This document shows, one piece after another, positions 34,039-43,904 of a stretch of 64,000 nt of DNA. The notes under the pieces were generated by a model. It searched no databases and was not told where the DNA came from. It saw only the letters and a list, made by a program, of their open reading frames with translations. The first letter of the stretch is position 1. The number at the start of each line of letters is the position of its first letter. The position numbers and the translations under genes are program-made. Source of the stretch: Rhodospirillaceae bacterium SYSU D60007 (GTDB taxonomy: Bacteria; Pseudomonadota; Alphaproteobacteria; Reyranellales; Reyranellaceae); the NCBI GenBank assembly GCA_003574685.1, contig QOCQ01000010.1, positions 62,001 through 126,000 of the forward strand, given 5' to 3'.

Positions 34039-35266
34039 TGGCGGTGGGCTTGCCATCAACCAGGGTGTGGGTGCAGCCAAGGCGGCGGGCTTCGGTGGCG
34101 GGCTCTGCCCCGGCATCAAGGCCACGCACGGTGAGAAAGCCCTGTGCCTGCCAGCCGGCCAGCGCATTCCAGGGCGTGCCGGGCGGCACATAGAGGCGCT
34201 GGCCGGGAAGCTGGATGCGGGCGGCCCCCGATACGGTGTCCATGTAGAGCGTGAAGCCGGTCGCCGGCACGGTGCGGCCTCTGCCGGCATCGGCCGGGCC
34301 CGTCTCCGATGCGATCGGCACGACGGATAGATCGGCCGCAGCCTCGTCCTCCGGATAGCCGGCACGGTAACGGCCGCCGCGGCCCAGCTCGCCGCGCGTA
34401 TCGAGCGCGTAGAAAGTGAAGCTGACGCCCGTCTGGTATTCCAGCCCGCGATACTCCACCGGATCAATCGTCAGCCGCAAATCGGGTGCCGCCGTTCGGA
34501 CCAGCAACATCACCGCTTCCAGGCGGTCGGCTTCGGCGCGCGCATCCTCTGGCAAGTCCAGCGCCTGCAGGGCGGTGAGACCCGGCTCGGCTGGCCCGAC
34601 GGTGCGCAGCAGGCCCACGAACAGGTCTGCCGACGCACTGGCAGCACCGAGCGAACGACGCACGGCATCCTCATCCTTGCGCTCCAGCGCCCGGCGCAGG
34701 CGCGCGACCGTGACGGCCGGCAGGGCGAGGCTCCGGCACACCGCGGTGACCAGGGTGGGCAGGTTCAGGTCGACGGAGAGATTGGCGACCCCCACCGCAC
34801 GCAGGGCCTCGACGGCGAGAAGGATCGTCTCGGCATCGGCATCGGCCGAGTCTGGTCCGATCAGCTCGGCGCCAGCCTGGGCGAATTGCCGCTCCGGCCG
34901 CAACTGCGAGCCGCGCACCCGGATCACGTTGCCGGCGTAGCTCAGCCGCAGGGGCCGCGGCGCGTCCCGCAGCCGCGTGACCGCGATCCGGGCGATCTGC
35001 ACCGTCATGTCGGGACGCACGCCCATCATGCGCTGGGACACCGGGTCCATCAGCCGGAAGGTATCCTTGGCCAGCGCCGCGCCCGGCCCGCCCAGCAGCG
35101 ACTCCTCGAACTCGACCAGCGGCGGCTTGACCCGCTGGTAGCCGTGCGCGGCCAGGCGGCCCATCACGCGCTCCATCGCGTGCGCCTCCAGCGCTGCTTC
35201 CGGTGGCAGCATGTCGCTGAGGCCTGCGGGCAGCAGGCCGCGATGGGGTGTGTCATTGGCGCTCAC
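34034..35266 (-). CDS. hisZ: ATP phosphoribosyltransferase regulatory subunit
   Basis: HisS-like protein without aminoacylation activity that pairs with short-form HisG in the first step of histidine synthesis. The 410-residue protein has class II synthetase-like motif 1/2 regions: GLLPAGLSDMLPPEAALEAHAM, KDTFRLMDPVSQRMMGVRPDMTVQIARIAVTR and the later GGRYRAGY-type glycine-rich motif GRGGRYRAGYPEDEAA. GTG start at 35266 has AGGAGG 6 bp upstream. It is divergent from purA, a common neighbour in alphaproteobacteria. Its TGA stop sits inside the last unit of the decamer array. Confidence 0.92.
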   Translation of the reverse strand: MSANDTPHRGLLPAGLSDMLPPEAALEAHAMERVMGRLAAHGYQRVKPPLVEFEESLLGGPGAALAKDTFRLMDPVSQRMMGVRPDMTVQIARIAVTRLRDAPRPLRLSYAGNVIRVRGSQLRPERQFAQAGAELIGPDSADADAETILLAVEALRAVGVANLSVDLNLPTLVTAVCRSLALPAVTVARLRRALERKDEDAVRRSLGAASASADLFVGLLRTVGPAEPGLTALQALDLPEDARAEADRLEAVMLLVRTAAPDLRLTIDPVEYRGLEYQTGVSFTFYALDTRGELGRGGRYRAGYPEDEAAADLSVVPIASETGPADAGRGRTVPATGFTLYMDTVSGAARIQLPGQRLYVPPGTPWNALAGWQAQGFLTVRGLDAGAEPATEARRLGCTHTLVDGKPTAI

Positions 35267-35375
35267 GCAATCCTCCTGGAGGCGGATGTAGCGGATGGCT
35301 TGCCGCGACGGAAGGGCGGCCGGTGAGGGGAAATTTCGGGATTTCGCGGCCGCGCCGGGCGTGCTAGATGGCTTT

Positions 35376-35411
35376 ACGCCCCTCGCGGCCAGACGGCCGG
35401 AGGGGCGTTTT
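35376..35411 (+). terminator. Terminator-like hairpin in the purA leader
   Basis: ACGCCCCTC pairs with GAGGGGCGT (9 bp), and inside the loop CGGCC pairs with GGCCG (5 bp); TTTT follows directly. It lies 43 bp before the purA ATG, with no gene on the plus strand upstream within 1.8 kb, so it cannot end a preceding plus-strand gene and may act as an attenuator or leader hairpin for purA. Confidence 0.6.
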
Positions 35412-35453
35412 GCGTGCCCGCGGCGTGCGCGCACGTCATGCAGGGACAATGCG

Positions 35454-36746
35454 ATGGCCAACGTGGCGGTGGTCGGTGCCCAGTGGGGCGACGAGGGCAA
35501 GGGAAAGATCGTGGACTGGCTGTCGGAGCGCGCCGAGGTGGTCGTGCGCTTCCAGGGTGGCCACAACGCCGGCCATACGCTCGTGATCGGCAACCAGACC
35601 TACAAGCTGGCGCTGTTGCCGTCCGGCGTGGTGCGGCCGGGCAAGCTGTCGGTCATCGGCAACGGCGTGGTGATCGACCCCTGGCATTTCGTGGCCGAGC
35701 TGGCGCGCCTGAAGGAGCAGGGGGTCGAGGTCACGCCCGAGTCGCTGCGCATCGCCAATCACGCCGTGCTGATCCTGCCGCTGCACCGCGATCTCGACGG
35801 CTGGCGCGAGGATGTGCCGGGCGTGATCCGCATCGGCACGACCCGGCGCGGCATCGGTCCCGCCTACGAGGACAAGGTGGGCCGCCGCGCCATCCGGGTC
35901 GGCGATCTGGCCGAGCCGCAGACCCTGGCGCGCAAGGTCGATACCCTGCTGGCGCATCACAACGCCTTGCGCCACGGCCTGGGCAAGGACCCGGTACCGC
36001 GCGACGGTCTGCTCAACGACCTGCTGGAGATCGCGCCCCGCATCCTGCCCTTTGCCGAGGACGTGTGGGAACGCATCGACGGCTTGCGCCGGGCCGGCAA
36101 GCGCATCCTGTTCGAAGGTGCGCAGGCCACCATGCTCGATATCGACCATGGCACCTATCCGTACGTGACATCGTCCAACACGGTGGCGGCGCAGGCGATG
36201 ATCGGCAGCGGCCTGGGCAATGGCAGCGTTGGCTATGTGCTGGGCATCGCCAAGGCCTACACCACCCGCGTCGGCGACGGGCCGTTCCCCACCGAGCTGT
36301 TCGATGAAATTGGTGATGGCCTGCAGCAGCGTGGCAACGAGTTCGGCGTCAACACCGGCCGCAAGCGCCGCTGCGGCTGGTTCGATGCGGTGATGGTGCG
36401 GCAGGCTGTGAAGCTCAACGGCATCGACGGTGTGGCGCTCACCAAGCTCGACGTGCTCGACGGCATGAGCGAGGTCAAGGTCTGCACGGCCTATCGCCTG
36501 GGCGACCGCACCATCGAGCGCTTTCCCTTCACCATGGAAGCGCAGGCGAGCCTCGAGCCGGTCTACGAGACCTTCGAGGGCTGGCAGGAAAGCACGCGCG
36601 GCGCGCGCTCCTGGGCGCAGCTTCCCGCCGCCGCCATCAAGTATGTGCGCCGGCTGGAGGAGCTGATCGGCTGCCCCGTGGCCCTGCTGTCGACATCGCC
36701 CGAACGTGAAGACACCATCCTGATGAAGGATCCCTTCGCGGACTAG
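35454..36746 (+). CDS. purA: Adenylosuccinate synthetase
   Basis: GTP-dependent ligation of aspartate to IMP, first committed step to AMP. The 430-residue protein begins [20 protein letters not shown], the phosphate-binding loop with catalytic Asp13; the His of GHNAGHT, the IMP-binding region [18 protein letters not shown], and the C-terminal GTTTGR-like and [17 protein letters not shown] segments are all present. The ATG at 35454 follows a plausible GGGAC site. Its stop overlaps the convergent dehydrogenase gene's stop by a few bases. Confidence 0.96.
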   Translation: MANVAVVGAQWGDEGKGKIVDWLSERAEVVVRFQGGHNAGHTLVIGNQTYKLALLPSGVVRPGKLSVIGNGVVIDPWHFVAELARLKEQGVEVTPESLRIANHAVLILPLHRDLDGWREDVPGVIRIGTTRRGIGPAYEDKVGRRAIRVGDLAEPQTLARKVDTLLAHHNALRHGLGKDPVPRDGLLNDLLEIAPRILPFAEDVWERIDGLRRAGKRILFEGAQATMLDIDHGTYPYVTSSNTVAAQAMIGSGLGNGSVGYVLGIAKAYTTRVGDGPFPTELFDEIGDGLQQRGNEFGVNTGRKRRCGWFDAVMVRQAVKLNGIDGVALTKLDVLDGMSEVKVCTAYRLGDRTIERFPFTMEAQASLEPVYETFEGWQESTRGARSWAQLPAAAIKYVRRLEELIGCPVALLSTSPEREDTILMKDPFAD

Positions 36747-37693
36747 TCGGCGGTACCCCGCACGACTTTCGCGGACAACAAATCGAGGGCCACGTCCAAA
36801 GGCGGCACCTTGCCGTCTGCAGGCGCGATTTCAGCCATAACCGTGCACTTGTGGCTGGCGGCGATGGCGCGCGTCATCAGCGGCTCGACACCGGTTTCGC
36901 GCAGGGTGCGCTCGACCAGCGCCATTTCCTCCCAGCGCCGCCGCGCGTGCACGACGTGCGTGGCCAGTAGCGTCGTGACGTACTGCCGGAAGGGCACGAG
37001 ATCGAGATCGCCGAAGCATCCCAGCACCTCCTCGAGGACGCCCTGCCGGCGCGCGGCCACGAACGATTCGACGGCGAGTGCCTCGATCCCCTTGAGCATG
37101 ACGCTGCGCATCATCTTCACTGCCGAGGCGCTGCCGGGTTTCGGCCCCAGCACGGTGACGCTGAAGCCCTGGGCCTTCATCCACGCCGCCGTGGCTTCGG
37201 CGTCTGGGCCGGCCAGCAGCATCGGCGCCTTGTGGCCATGGCCGAAGAACGACCCCATCACCGCGATATCGACATAGCGCGCACCGCCGGCTTCGATGAC
37301 GGCCCGGTTCTCTTCGGCCATGCGGCCGGTGACCGTGCACAGGTCGAGATAGAGTGCGCCCGGTTTGAGCAGCGCTGCCGCAGCCGTCGCCGCTTCCAGC
37401 GCATTCTCGCCGGGCACGGCCGAGATGACCAGGTCGGCCTCATGCAGCGCAGCGGTGTAGTCACGCGTGATCGGGACACCGAGCCGTCGCGCTTCGGCAC
37501 CCAGCGCCCGGCCGCGATCATCCTGGTCCAGCGCCGTATCGATGGCGATGACCTGTCGGGGCCGATTGTCGCCCGGACGTGCAGCCCCGCGCCAGCCGTC
37601 GCCGGCGCACAGCCCGCGGGCAATGGCGCTGCCGCCCTCGCCGAAGCCGATCAGGGCGATAGTCGAGGGCTCGATGGCGGCCGGTGTGGTCAT
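36743..37693 (-). CDS. NAD(P)-binding 6-phosphogluconate dehydrogenase-like protein (DUF1932)
   Basis: The 316-residue protein has a Rossmann N-terminus ([18 protein letters not shown]) and a beta-hydroxyacid dehydrogenase-like segment ([21 protein letters not shown]), followed by a helical C-terminal domain of the DUF1932 type beginning about [14 protein letters not shown], with the conserved Lys. The family oxidises hydroxyacids; a precise substrate is not known. It converges on purA with a 4-bp overlap of the two ends. It is divergent from dnaE across a 151-bp gap in which I see no strong site. Confidence 0.86.
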   Translation of the reverse strand: MTTPAAIEPSTIALIGFGEGGSAIARGLCAGDGWRGAARPGDNRPRQVIAIDTALDQDDRGRALGAEARRLGVPITRDYTAALHEADLVISAVPGENALEAATAAAALLKPGALYLDLCTVTGRMAEENRAVIEAGGARYVDIAVMGSFFGHGHKAPMLLAGPDAEATAAWMKAQGFSVTVLGPKPGSASAVKMMRSVMLKGIEALAVESFVAARRQGVLEEVLGCFGDLDLVPFRQYVTTLLATHVVHARRRWEEMALVERTLRETGVEPLMTRAIAASHKCTVMAEIAPADGKVPPLDVALDLLSAKVVRGTAD

Positions 37694-37844
37694 GGCGGGC
37701 TGATCCAGTGGTGTGGGTCGGCCTGCGGCATAGACACCTCGCGCCCCCGCGGCAAGCGCTTCGCAGCCCTCCTATTGGGCACTGGCCTATCCACAGCCAC
37801 TTCGCCGATGATATGAGGAACGAAACAACGGCCCCCTCGATCGC

Positions 37845-40800
37845 ATGTCGTTTGCTCCTTTCGTCCACCTGCGTGTGCGCTCGGCCTATTCGCTGGCCGA
37901 GGGCGCCATCAAGGTGGACAAGCTCGCCGCCCTGATCCGCGACATGGCCATGCCGGCGGTGGCCGTCACCGACCGGGACAACCTGTTCGGCGCGCTGGAA
38001 TTCGGGCAATACGCCAGCAATGCCGGCGTGCAACCCATCATCGGCTGCGATCTCGCGATCCGGCGGGACGAGGAAGGCGGCCTTGCCGGCGTGGTGAAGG
38101 CGCCCCAGGCCGACTGGCTGGCGTTGCTGGCGCAGAACGAACGCGGCTATCTGAACCTGCTGCGGCTGGTGAGCGCGGCACACCTCCGGTTCAAGACCGG
38201 CGCGCTGGCCGCGATCCCGCTGGCGGAGCTGGAAGGCCACACCGACGGCCTTATCGCACTGACCGGCGGTGCTGCGGGCGCGCTGGGCCGCCTGCTGGCG
38301 GATCGGCAGGATGCCGCCGCCACCCATCTGCTGGAGCGCCTGAAAGGGCTGTTCGGCGAGCGGCTCTATGTCGAGCTGCAGCGCCATGGCGATCCGGTGG
38401 AACGGCGCATCGAGCCGGCGCTGATCGAGCTTGCCTATGGGCACGGGCTGCCGCTGGTGGCGACCAACGATGCGCATTTCGCCACCGGCGACATGTTCGA
38501 GGCGCACGATGTGCTGATGTGCATCGCGCAAGGGGTGCTGCTGGACGATCCCAACCGGCGCCGCCTGACGCAAGAGCACTGGCTGAAGCCCGCCGACGCC
38601 ATGCGAACGCTGTTCGCGGATTTGCCGGAGGCCTGCGACAACACGCTGGTGATCGCGCGCCGCTGCGCCTACATGCCCGAGCCGCGCAAGCCGATCCTGC
38701 CGCGCTATCCCAAGCTCGGGAACCGCTCCGAGGGCGAGGCGCTGCGCGAAATGGCTGAAGCCGGCCTCGTGGCGCTGCGCGATGCCGGCCGGCTGGCCGT
38801 GGAGATCCCGTTCGAGCAGTACGAGAAGCGGCTGGCCTACGAGGTCGAGATGATCGACCGGATGGGCTTCTCCGGCTACTTCCTGATCGTGGCCGACTTC
38901 ATCCAGTGGGCCAAGCAGCACGACGTGCCCATCGGACCGGGCCGTGGCTCTGGCGCCGGCTCGCTGGTGGCCTGGGCGCTCAAGATCACGGACCTCGATC
39001 CGCTGCGCTGGGGGCTGCTGTTCGAGCGGTTCCTCAACCCCGAGCGCGTGTCGATGCCAGATTTCGACATCGACTTCTGTCAGGACAAGCGCGGCCTCGT
39101 CATCAAGTACGTGCGCGACGAATACGGCGCGGACCGGGTGGCGGCGATCATCACCTTCGGCAAGCTGCAGGCACGGGCGGTGCTGCGCGACGTCGGCCGC
39201 GTGCTGGGCATGCCATATGGCCAAGTGGACCGCATCTGCAAGCTGGTGCCCAACAATCCAGCGAAGCCGGTCACGCTGGCGCAGGCCCTGGCCAGCGAAC
39301 CGCTGCTCAAGGAGCAGTACCAGGACCCGGATATCCGGCGCCTGGTGGATCTGGCGCTGCGGCTTGAGGGCCTGTACCGCAACGCCTCGACGCACGCGGC
39401 CGGCGTGGTGATCGGCGATCGCCCGCTGGACCAGCTCGTGCCGCTCTATCGCGACAGCGAGGACCAGGACCAGCTTCCGGCCACCCAGTTCAATATGAAG
39501 TGGGTCGAAACTGCAGGTCTGGTGAAGTTCGACTTTCTCGGGTTGAAGACGCTCACCGTGCTGGAGAAGGCGGTTGATCTGATCGGCCGCGAGCGCATCA
39601 ACCTGGCGGCCCTGCCATTGGACGACCAGCCGACCTACCGCATGCTGGCGCGCGGTGACGTTTCAGGCGTGTTCCAGCTCGAAGGCAGCGGCATGCGCGA
39701 CGTGCTGCGCAAGCTGCGGCCCGACCGTTTCGAGGACATCATCGCCGTCGTGGCTCTCTACCGGCCCGGCCCGATGGAGAACATCCCCAGCTACATCAAG
39801 CGCAAGCAGGGTGAGGAGCCGGTTGATCATCTGCATCCCATGCTGGAGGGCATCCTCAAGGAGACCTACGGCATCATCATCTACCAGGAGCAGGTGATGC
39901 AGATTGCCCAGGTGCTGGCCGGCTATTCGCTGGGCGGCGCCGACCTGCTGCGCCGGGCGATGGGCAAGAAGATCCAGTCGGAGATGGACGCGCAGCGGGC
40001 GGTGTTCATCACAGGCGCGCAGAAGAATGGCGTGCCGGCCGGCCATGCTTCGTCGATCTTCGACCAGGTCGACAAATTCGCCGGCTACGGCTTCAACAAG
40101 TCGCACGCTGCCGCCTATGCGCTGGTGTCGTACCAGACCGCGTACCTGAAGTCGAACTACCCGGTCGAGTTCATCGCCGCTTCGATGACGCTCGACATGG
40201 GCAATACCGACAAGCTCGCTTCGTTCCGGCGGGAGCTCGACCGCATTCGCGTCGCCATGCTGCCGCCCGACGTGAATCATTCGGGCGCGGAATTCACCGT
40301 CGAGCTGGCAGACGACGGCAAGAAGGCGGTGCGCTATGCGCTGGCCGCCATCAAGGGCATCGGCCGCGATGCGATGGAGGCGCTGGTCGCCGAGCGCCAG
40401 GCGCGCGGTCCGTTCGCCAGCCTGTGGGATCTCGCCGAGCGGCTCGACAGCCGCGTGCTCAACAAGCGGCAGATGGAGAACCTCGTACGAGCGGGCGCCC
40501 TCGACTCGCTGAACGCCAACCGGGCGCAGACATTCCACGCAATCGAGAGCCTTATCCGGCACTCCGGCGCCATACACGAGAGCCGGCGCAGCGATCAGGC
40601 GGCACTGTTCGGCGACGATACGGCAGCACGCCGGCCGCAATTGCCGAAAGTCGCGGACTGGCCGGCGATGGAGCGGCTCAACCACGAGCTGGCGGCGATC
40701 GGTTTCTACTTCTCTTCGCATCCGCTGGCAGCGTATGGCCGCAGCCTCGAGCGCCTGGGTGTAACGCGGGTCACCGATTTGCCGGCGAAGCTGGCGCATG

Positions 40801-41285
40801 GCACGGCGCGTGTGAAGCTGGCCGGCACCGTCATTGACAAAGCGGAGCGCACATCGGCAAAGGGCAACCGTTTTGCCTTCGTCTCGGCATCCGATGCTTC
40901 AGGCAATTTCGAGCTCACCGTGTTCAGCGAAGTGCTGAGCGCAAAGCGCGATCTGCTGCAGCCGGGCATGACGATCCTGGTATCGGCCGATGCGCGCATG
41001 GATGGCGAGCAGATCAAGCTGACCACCCAGAGCGTCGAAAAGCTTGACGATGCTGTACAGCATGCGGCGGCAGGCTTGCGCATCAGGCTCACGGAAGCGG
41101 AAGCACTGGCGCGGCTCAAGGACATCATCGGCCAGTCGCGCGGCCGCGGGCGCATCAGCCTGCTGCTGCAGCTTGACGACGACAGCGAGGCTGAGGTGAG
41201 CCTGAAGGGCGGCTACGCCGTGGCACCTGGCCTGCGCGAAAGCCTGTGGAGCGTACCCGGCATCACGCAGGTGGAGGAGGTGTGA
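37845..41285 (+). CDS. dnaE: DNA polymerase III alpha subunit
   Basis: Replicative polymerase, 1146 residues. The N-terminal PHP domain (FVHLRVRSAYSLAEGAIKVDKL) is followed by the polymerase palm with GPGRGSGAGSLVAWALKIT and catalytic acidic PDFDIDFCQDKRG, the thumb and fingers, a helix-hairpin-helix segment (ALAAIKGIGRDAMEALV) and a C-terminal OB-fold and beta-clamp-binding region (VKLAGTVIDKAERTSAKGNRFAFVSASDASG). This is the DnaE1 type by length and by the presence of a full set of domains. The ATG at 37845 has no strong ribosome site. The DUF72 gene follows after 19 bp. Confidence 0.97.
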   Translation: MSFAPFVHLRVRSAYSLAEGAIKVDKLAALIRDMAMPAVAVTDRDNLFGALEFGQYASNAGVQPIIGCDLAIRRDEEGGLAGVVKAPQADWLALLAQNERGYLNLLRLVSAAHLRFKTGALAAIPLAELEGHTDGLIALTGGAAGALGRLLADRQDAAATHLLERLKGLFGERLYVELQRHGDPVERRIEPALIELAYGHGLPLVATNDAHFATGDMFEAHDVLMCIAQGVLLDDPNRRRLTQEHWLKPADAMRTLFADLPEACDNTLVIARRCAYMPEPRKPILPRYPKLGNRSEGEALREMAEAGLVALRDAGRLAVEIPFEQYEKRLAYEVEMIDRMGFSGYFLIVADFIQWAKQHDVPIGPGRGSGAGSLVAWALKITDLDPLRWGLLFERFLNPERVSMPDFDIDFCQDKRGLVIKYVRDEYGADRVAAIITFGKLQARAVLRDVGRVLGMPYGQVDRICKLVPNNPAKPVTLAQALASEPLLKEQYQDPDIRRLVDLALRLEGLYRNASTHAAGVVIGDRPLDQLVPLYRDSEDQDQLPATQFNMKWVETAGLVKFDFLGLKTLTVLEKAVDLIGRERINLAALPLDDQPTYRMLARGDVSGVFQLEGSGMRDVLRKLRPDRFEDIIAVVALYRPGPMENIPSYIKRKQGEEPVDHLHPMLEGILKETYGIIIYQEQVMQIAQVLAGYSLGGADLLRRAMGKKIQSEMDAQRAVFITGAQKNGVPAGHASSIFDQVDKFAGYGFNKSHAAAYALVSYQTAYLKSNYPVEFIAASMTLDMGNTDKLASFRRELDRIRVAMLPPDVNHSGAEFTVELADDGKKAVRYALAAIKGIGRDAMEALVAERQARGPFASLWDLAERLDSRVLNKRQMENLVRAGALDSLNANRAQTFHAIESLIRHSGAIHESRRSDQAALFGDDTAARRPQLPKVADWPAMERLNHELAAIGFYFSSHPLAAYGRSLERLGVTRVTDLPAKLAHGTARVKLAGTVIDKAERTSAKGNRFAFVSASDASGNFELTVFSEVLSAKRDLLQPGMTILVSADARMDGEQIKLTTQSVEKLDDAVQHAAAGLRIRLTEAEALARLKDIIGQSRGRGRISLLLQLDDDSEAEVSLKGGYAVAPGLRESLWSVPGITQVEEV

Positions 41286-41304
41286 GCCGGGGAGGGCCGC
41301 GCGC

Positions 41305-42339
41305 ATGACCGGCCAGCTCTCGATGTTCGCGGTGCCGGCACGTGAACGGCGTGCCGGCAAGCTACCCGCGCCGGCGTGCGATTCGCCCCTGCGGCTGCAG
41401 CCGCCTGCAGGACTGTATCTCGGCACGTCCTCGTGGTCGTTTCCCGGCTGGAAGGGCCTGGTGTGGGACGGGCACTACGCGCCGGAGACGCTCGCCCGTC
41501 ACGGGCTTGCCGCTTATGCCGCGCTGGGCCTGTTCCGCGCGGTGGGCATCGACCGGACGTATTACGAACCGATCGACGTCGAGGCGTTCGCGGCCTATGC
41601 GGCCCAGGTGGACGATGGTTTCCGCTTTCTGGTGAAAGCGCCGCAACTGGTGACGGACGCGGTCATCCGGTCGGACACAGGGCAGGGGCGTGCGCACAAT
41701 GCGCACCATCTCGATAGTGTGATCGCGACAGAGCGCTTCGTCATGCCGGCGATGGAGGGCTTGGGTCAGCGCGCCGGGCCACTGGTGTTTCAGTTTCCGC
41801 CAATGCCGCTTGAGGTCCTGACCGAACCGGCCCGCTGGGCGGAGAGGCTCGCCCTGTTTCTGGCCGGTCTGCCGCGCGCGGTTGCCGGCAGGAAGCCGAT
41901 CTACGCCGTGGAAGTGCGCAATCCCGAACTGCTGACGCCGCGGCTGATGCGCCTGCTGCGCGAGGCGGACGTACGCTACATCATCGGACTGCATGCCCGC
42001 ATGCCCGGCGTGGCACGCCAGGTGAATGCACTGCGCGCGCTCGACGGCTGCGCGAGCGAAGGTGACTACGTCCCGTCGGGTCCGGTCGTTGTGCGCTGGA
42101 ACCTGCGGCCAGGCCTGCGCTACGAGGAGGCCAGAAGTCGCTACTTTCCCTTCGACCGCCTGGTCGATGAGGACCCGCAGACCCGCCAGGAGCTGGCCGT
42201 GCTGGCGCATGCAGCGCTCAAGGCCAGTCAGCCTGTCTGGATCATCGCCAATAATAAGGCCGAGGGCAGCGCCCCGCTGACGCTGCTGCGGCTATGCGAG
42301 GAGATGGAAGCCGGGGATCAGACCCAGTCGCCCGTGTAG
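41305..42339 (+). CDS. DUF72 family protein
   Basis: The 344-residue product carries the DUF72 signature YLGTSSWSFPGWKGLVWDGHYAPETLARHGLAAYA, then KAPQLVTDAVI and VRWNLRPGLRYEEARSRYFPFDRLV, followed by NNKAEGSAPLTLLRL near the C-terminus (the NNHYEG-like motif). The fold is a TIM barrel; biochemical role is not established. It is probably co-transcribed with dnaE. The 3' end overlaps the convergent unknown gene by 22 bp. Confidence 0.9.
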   Translation: MTGQLSMFAVPARERRAGKLPAPACDSPLRLQPPAGLYLGTSSWSFPGWKGLVWDGHYAPETLARHGLAAYAALGLFRAVGIDRTYYEPIDVEAFAAYAAQVDDGFRFLVKAPQLVTDAVIRSDTGQGRAHNAHHLDSVIATERFVMPAMEGLGQRAGPLVFQFPPMPLEVLTEPARWAERLALFLAGLPRAVAGRKPIYAVEVRNPELLTPRLMRLLREADVRYIIGLHARMPGVARQVNALRALDGCASEGDYVPSGPVVVRWNLRPGLRYEEARSRYFPFDRLVDEDPQTRQELAVLAHAALKASQPVWIIANNKAEGSAPLTLLRLCEEMEAGDQTQSPV

Positions 42340-42824
42340 GTCTGGCCCGGGCCGAGTGCCGCCTTGACCACGAAAGGCAGCGGCTTGACTGCCTTCCACT
42401 GGGGAATGCCCGAGCCCGGCGGATAGGTTTCGATGTCGCTGTGATCGATCACAGGAGTCACCTTGGCCAGCCGCTGCGGCCCGCTGACGTTGAAGCGGGC
42501 GATCTGTCCTTCCTTGAAGCGGCGTACGTCGGCCGCGCTCCAGCCCTGTTCGCGGATCAGCCGCTGCTCCTGGACGGGCGGCGGCACCGCGTGCGGCAAA
42601 TGGCCCTGCACCATGCCGCCCGAGAAATGCGTGTAGCCATGCATTTCGTATTCGTCGGGGGTCGGCCTGCGCAGCATGAAGAACAGGTACCAGCCGTGGG
42701 AGAGCCGGCCCGTGCGGAAGCCGATGCGCCGTTCCAGTTCGGCGGGTGATTGGCCCCGGATAAAGTTGAGCTGCAGGAAGTAGCCCCGCATGTCGAGCGT
42801 GACGCCGGGGGTGAACGTAGCCAT
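42318..42824 (-). CDS. Protein of unknown function, 168 residues
   Basis: The ATG at 42824 has AAGGA upstream at good spacing, and the frame has normal codon use for the window, so it is likely real. I do not recognise the family. The sequence is soluble, with no signal or transmembrane segment, and contains clusters of aromatic residues ([25 protein letters not shown]), a [16 protein letters not shown] segment and a strongly basic middle. [19 protein letters not shown] stretch near the C-terminus could be a small beta barrel. It converges with the DUF72 gene and is divergent from rpsB. Confidence 0.7.
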   Translation of the reverse strand: MATFTPGVTLDMRGYFLQLNFIRGQSPAELERRIGFRTGRLSHGWYLFFMLRRPTPDEYEMHGYTHFSGGMVQGHLPHAVPPPVQEQRLIREQGWSAADVRRFKEGQIARFNVSGPQRLAKVTPVIDHSDIETYPPGSGIPQWKAVKPLPFVVKAALGPGQTYTGDWV

Positions 42825-42835
42825 GCCTGTTATCC

Positions 42836-42863
42836 TTGGTGTGACCGTCTGCTCACTTATAGC
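42836..42863 (+). promoter_or_regulatory. Putative rpsB promoter
   Basis: TTGGTG (42836-42841) and TATAGC (42858-42863) are separated by 16 bp, just after the divergent unknown gene's start. Transcription from here would give a leader of roughly 160 nt containing the nested hairpin at 42939-43008. Confidence 0.45.
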
Positions 42864-42938
42864 CGATCTGATGAACACCTGGATGCACGAAGCCTTGCAA
42901 AATTTCCTGCCGGTCTGTATCACCCGCCCCATCTCGCA

Positions 42939-43008
42939 CGCGGGGCTGCGGACGGCGGGGAGACATCCCGCCGGCCGCTCCGGTGTCCGCAAGGACGTTT
43001 ACCCCGCG
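42939..43008 (+). promoter_or_regulatory. Nested stem-loop in the rpsB leader
   Basis: Three stems nest inside each other: CGCGGGG (42939-42945) with CCCCGCG (43002-43008), GCGGAC (42948-42953) with GTCCGC (42985-42990), and CGGCGGG (42953-42959) with CCCGCCG (42967-42973). The structure ends 23 bp before the rpsB ATG, next to its ribosome site. It is a candidate binding site for S2 autoregulation, as known in principle for rpsB-tsf operons, but the fold is inferred by eye only. Confidence 0.55.
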
Positions 43009-43031
43009 GAGGCATAACCGGAGAAGGTTCT

Positions 43032-43826
43032 ATGACGCTACCGACGTTTACGATGCGTCAGCTCCTGGAAGCTGGCGTGCATTTCGGCCATCACACCCGC
43101 CGCTGGAACCCCAAGATGAAGCCGTACCTGTTCGGGGTACGTAACGGGGTGCACATCATCGACCTGACGCAGGCCGTGCCGCTGCTCGAGCAGGCCATGA
43201 AGGCCGTCCGCGACACCGTGGCGGCGGGCGGGCGCGTGCTGTTCGTGGGCACCAAGCCGGCTGCAGCCGAGCGGGTGGCGGAAGCGGCCAAACGTTGCGG
43301 CCAGTACTACGTCAATCACCGCTGGCTCGGCGGCATGATGACCAATTGGCAGACGATTTCCGCCTCGATCAAGCGCCTGCGGGAGCTGGATGACAGGCTC
43401 GCCGGCGACATCGTGGGCCTGACCAAGAAGGAAACGCTCGACCTCTCGCGCGAGCGCGAGAAGCTGGAGCGGTCGCTGGGCGGCATCAAGGAGATGGGCG
43501 GTCTGCCCGACATCCTGATCGTGATCGACACCAACAAGGAGGCGATCGCGGTGCAGGAAGCGCGCAAGCGCGGCATTCCGATCGTGGCCATCCTCGACAG
43601 CAACTCCGATCCCGACGGCATCACCTATCCGGTGCCGGGCAACGACGACGCGATCCGGGCGATCTCGCTCTACTGCGAGCTGCTGTCCGGCGCCGTGCTT
43701 GACGGTATCCGCGAGGAGATCAGGGCATCGGGCGGCGACCTGGGCGAGGTATCCGAGCCGACTCCCGAAGAGCTGCCGGACGTCACCGAAGCGGCACCTG
43801 CCGAGTCGCCTGCGCCGGCCGCCTGA
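43032..43826 (+). CDS. rpsB: 30S ribosomal protein S2
   Basis: Small-subunit ribosomal protein, 264 residues. Standard motifs are present: [62 protein letters not shown] and [26 protein letters not shown] variable acidic Pro/Ala-rich tail of ~25 residues follows. The ribosome site GAAGG precedes the ATG. First gene of the rpsB-tsf-pyrH-frr superoperon. Confidence 0.97.
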   Translation: MTLPTFTMRQLLEAGVHFGHHTRRWNPKMKPYLFGVRNGVHIIDLTQAVPLLEQAMKAVRDTVAAGGRVLFVGTKPAAAERVAEAAKRCGQYYVNHRWLGGMMTNWQTISASIKRLRELDDRLAGDIVGLTKKETLDLSREREKLERSLGGIKEMGGLPDILIVIDTNKEAIAVQEARKRGIPIVAILDSNSDPDGITYPVPGNDDAIRAISLYCELLSGAVLDGIREEIRASGGDLGEVSEPTPEELPDVTEAAPAESPAPAA

Positions 43827-43853
43827 GCCCTTCGCCCCTGTCAGCTTCGGGCC

Positions 43854-43873
43854 GGCCGGTCTCTGGACCGGCC
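43854..43873 (+). promoter_or_regulatory. Hairpin between rpsB and tsf
   Basis: GGCCGGTC pairs with GACCGGCC over a TCTG loop (8-bp stem). No T-run follows, so it is more likely an attenuator or RNA-processing hairpin than a full terminator. Confidence 0.6.
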
Positions 43874-43904
43874 GTCTCGCATTGGCAATTCACGGAGAAT
43901 GAAT

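Noticed and set aside
33625-34134. Open frames across the decamer array (both strands) encoding Cys/Ser/Pro-rich or Asp/Gly/Arg-rich repeats
   Set aside because: The 10-bp unit shifts the frame every repeat, no ribosome site is present, and the frames overlap rsh downstream sequence and hisZ; they are by-products of the repeat.
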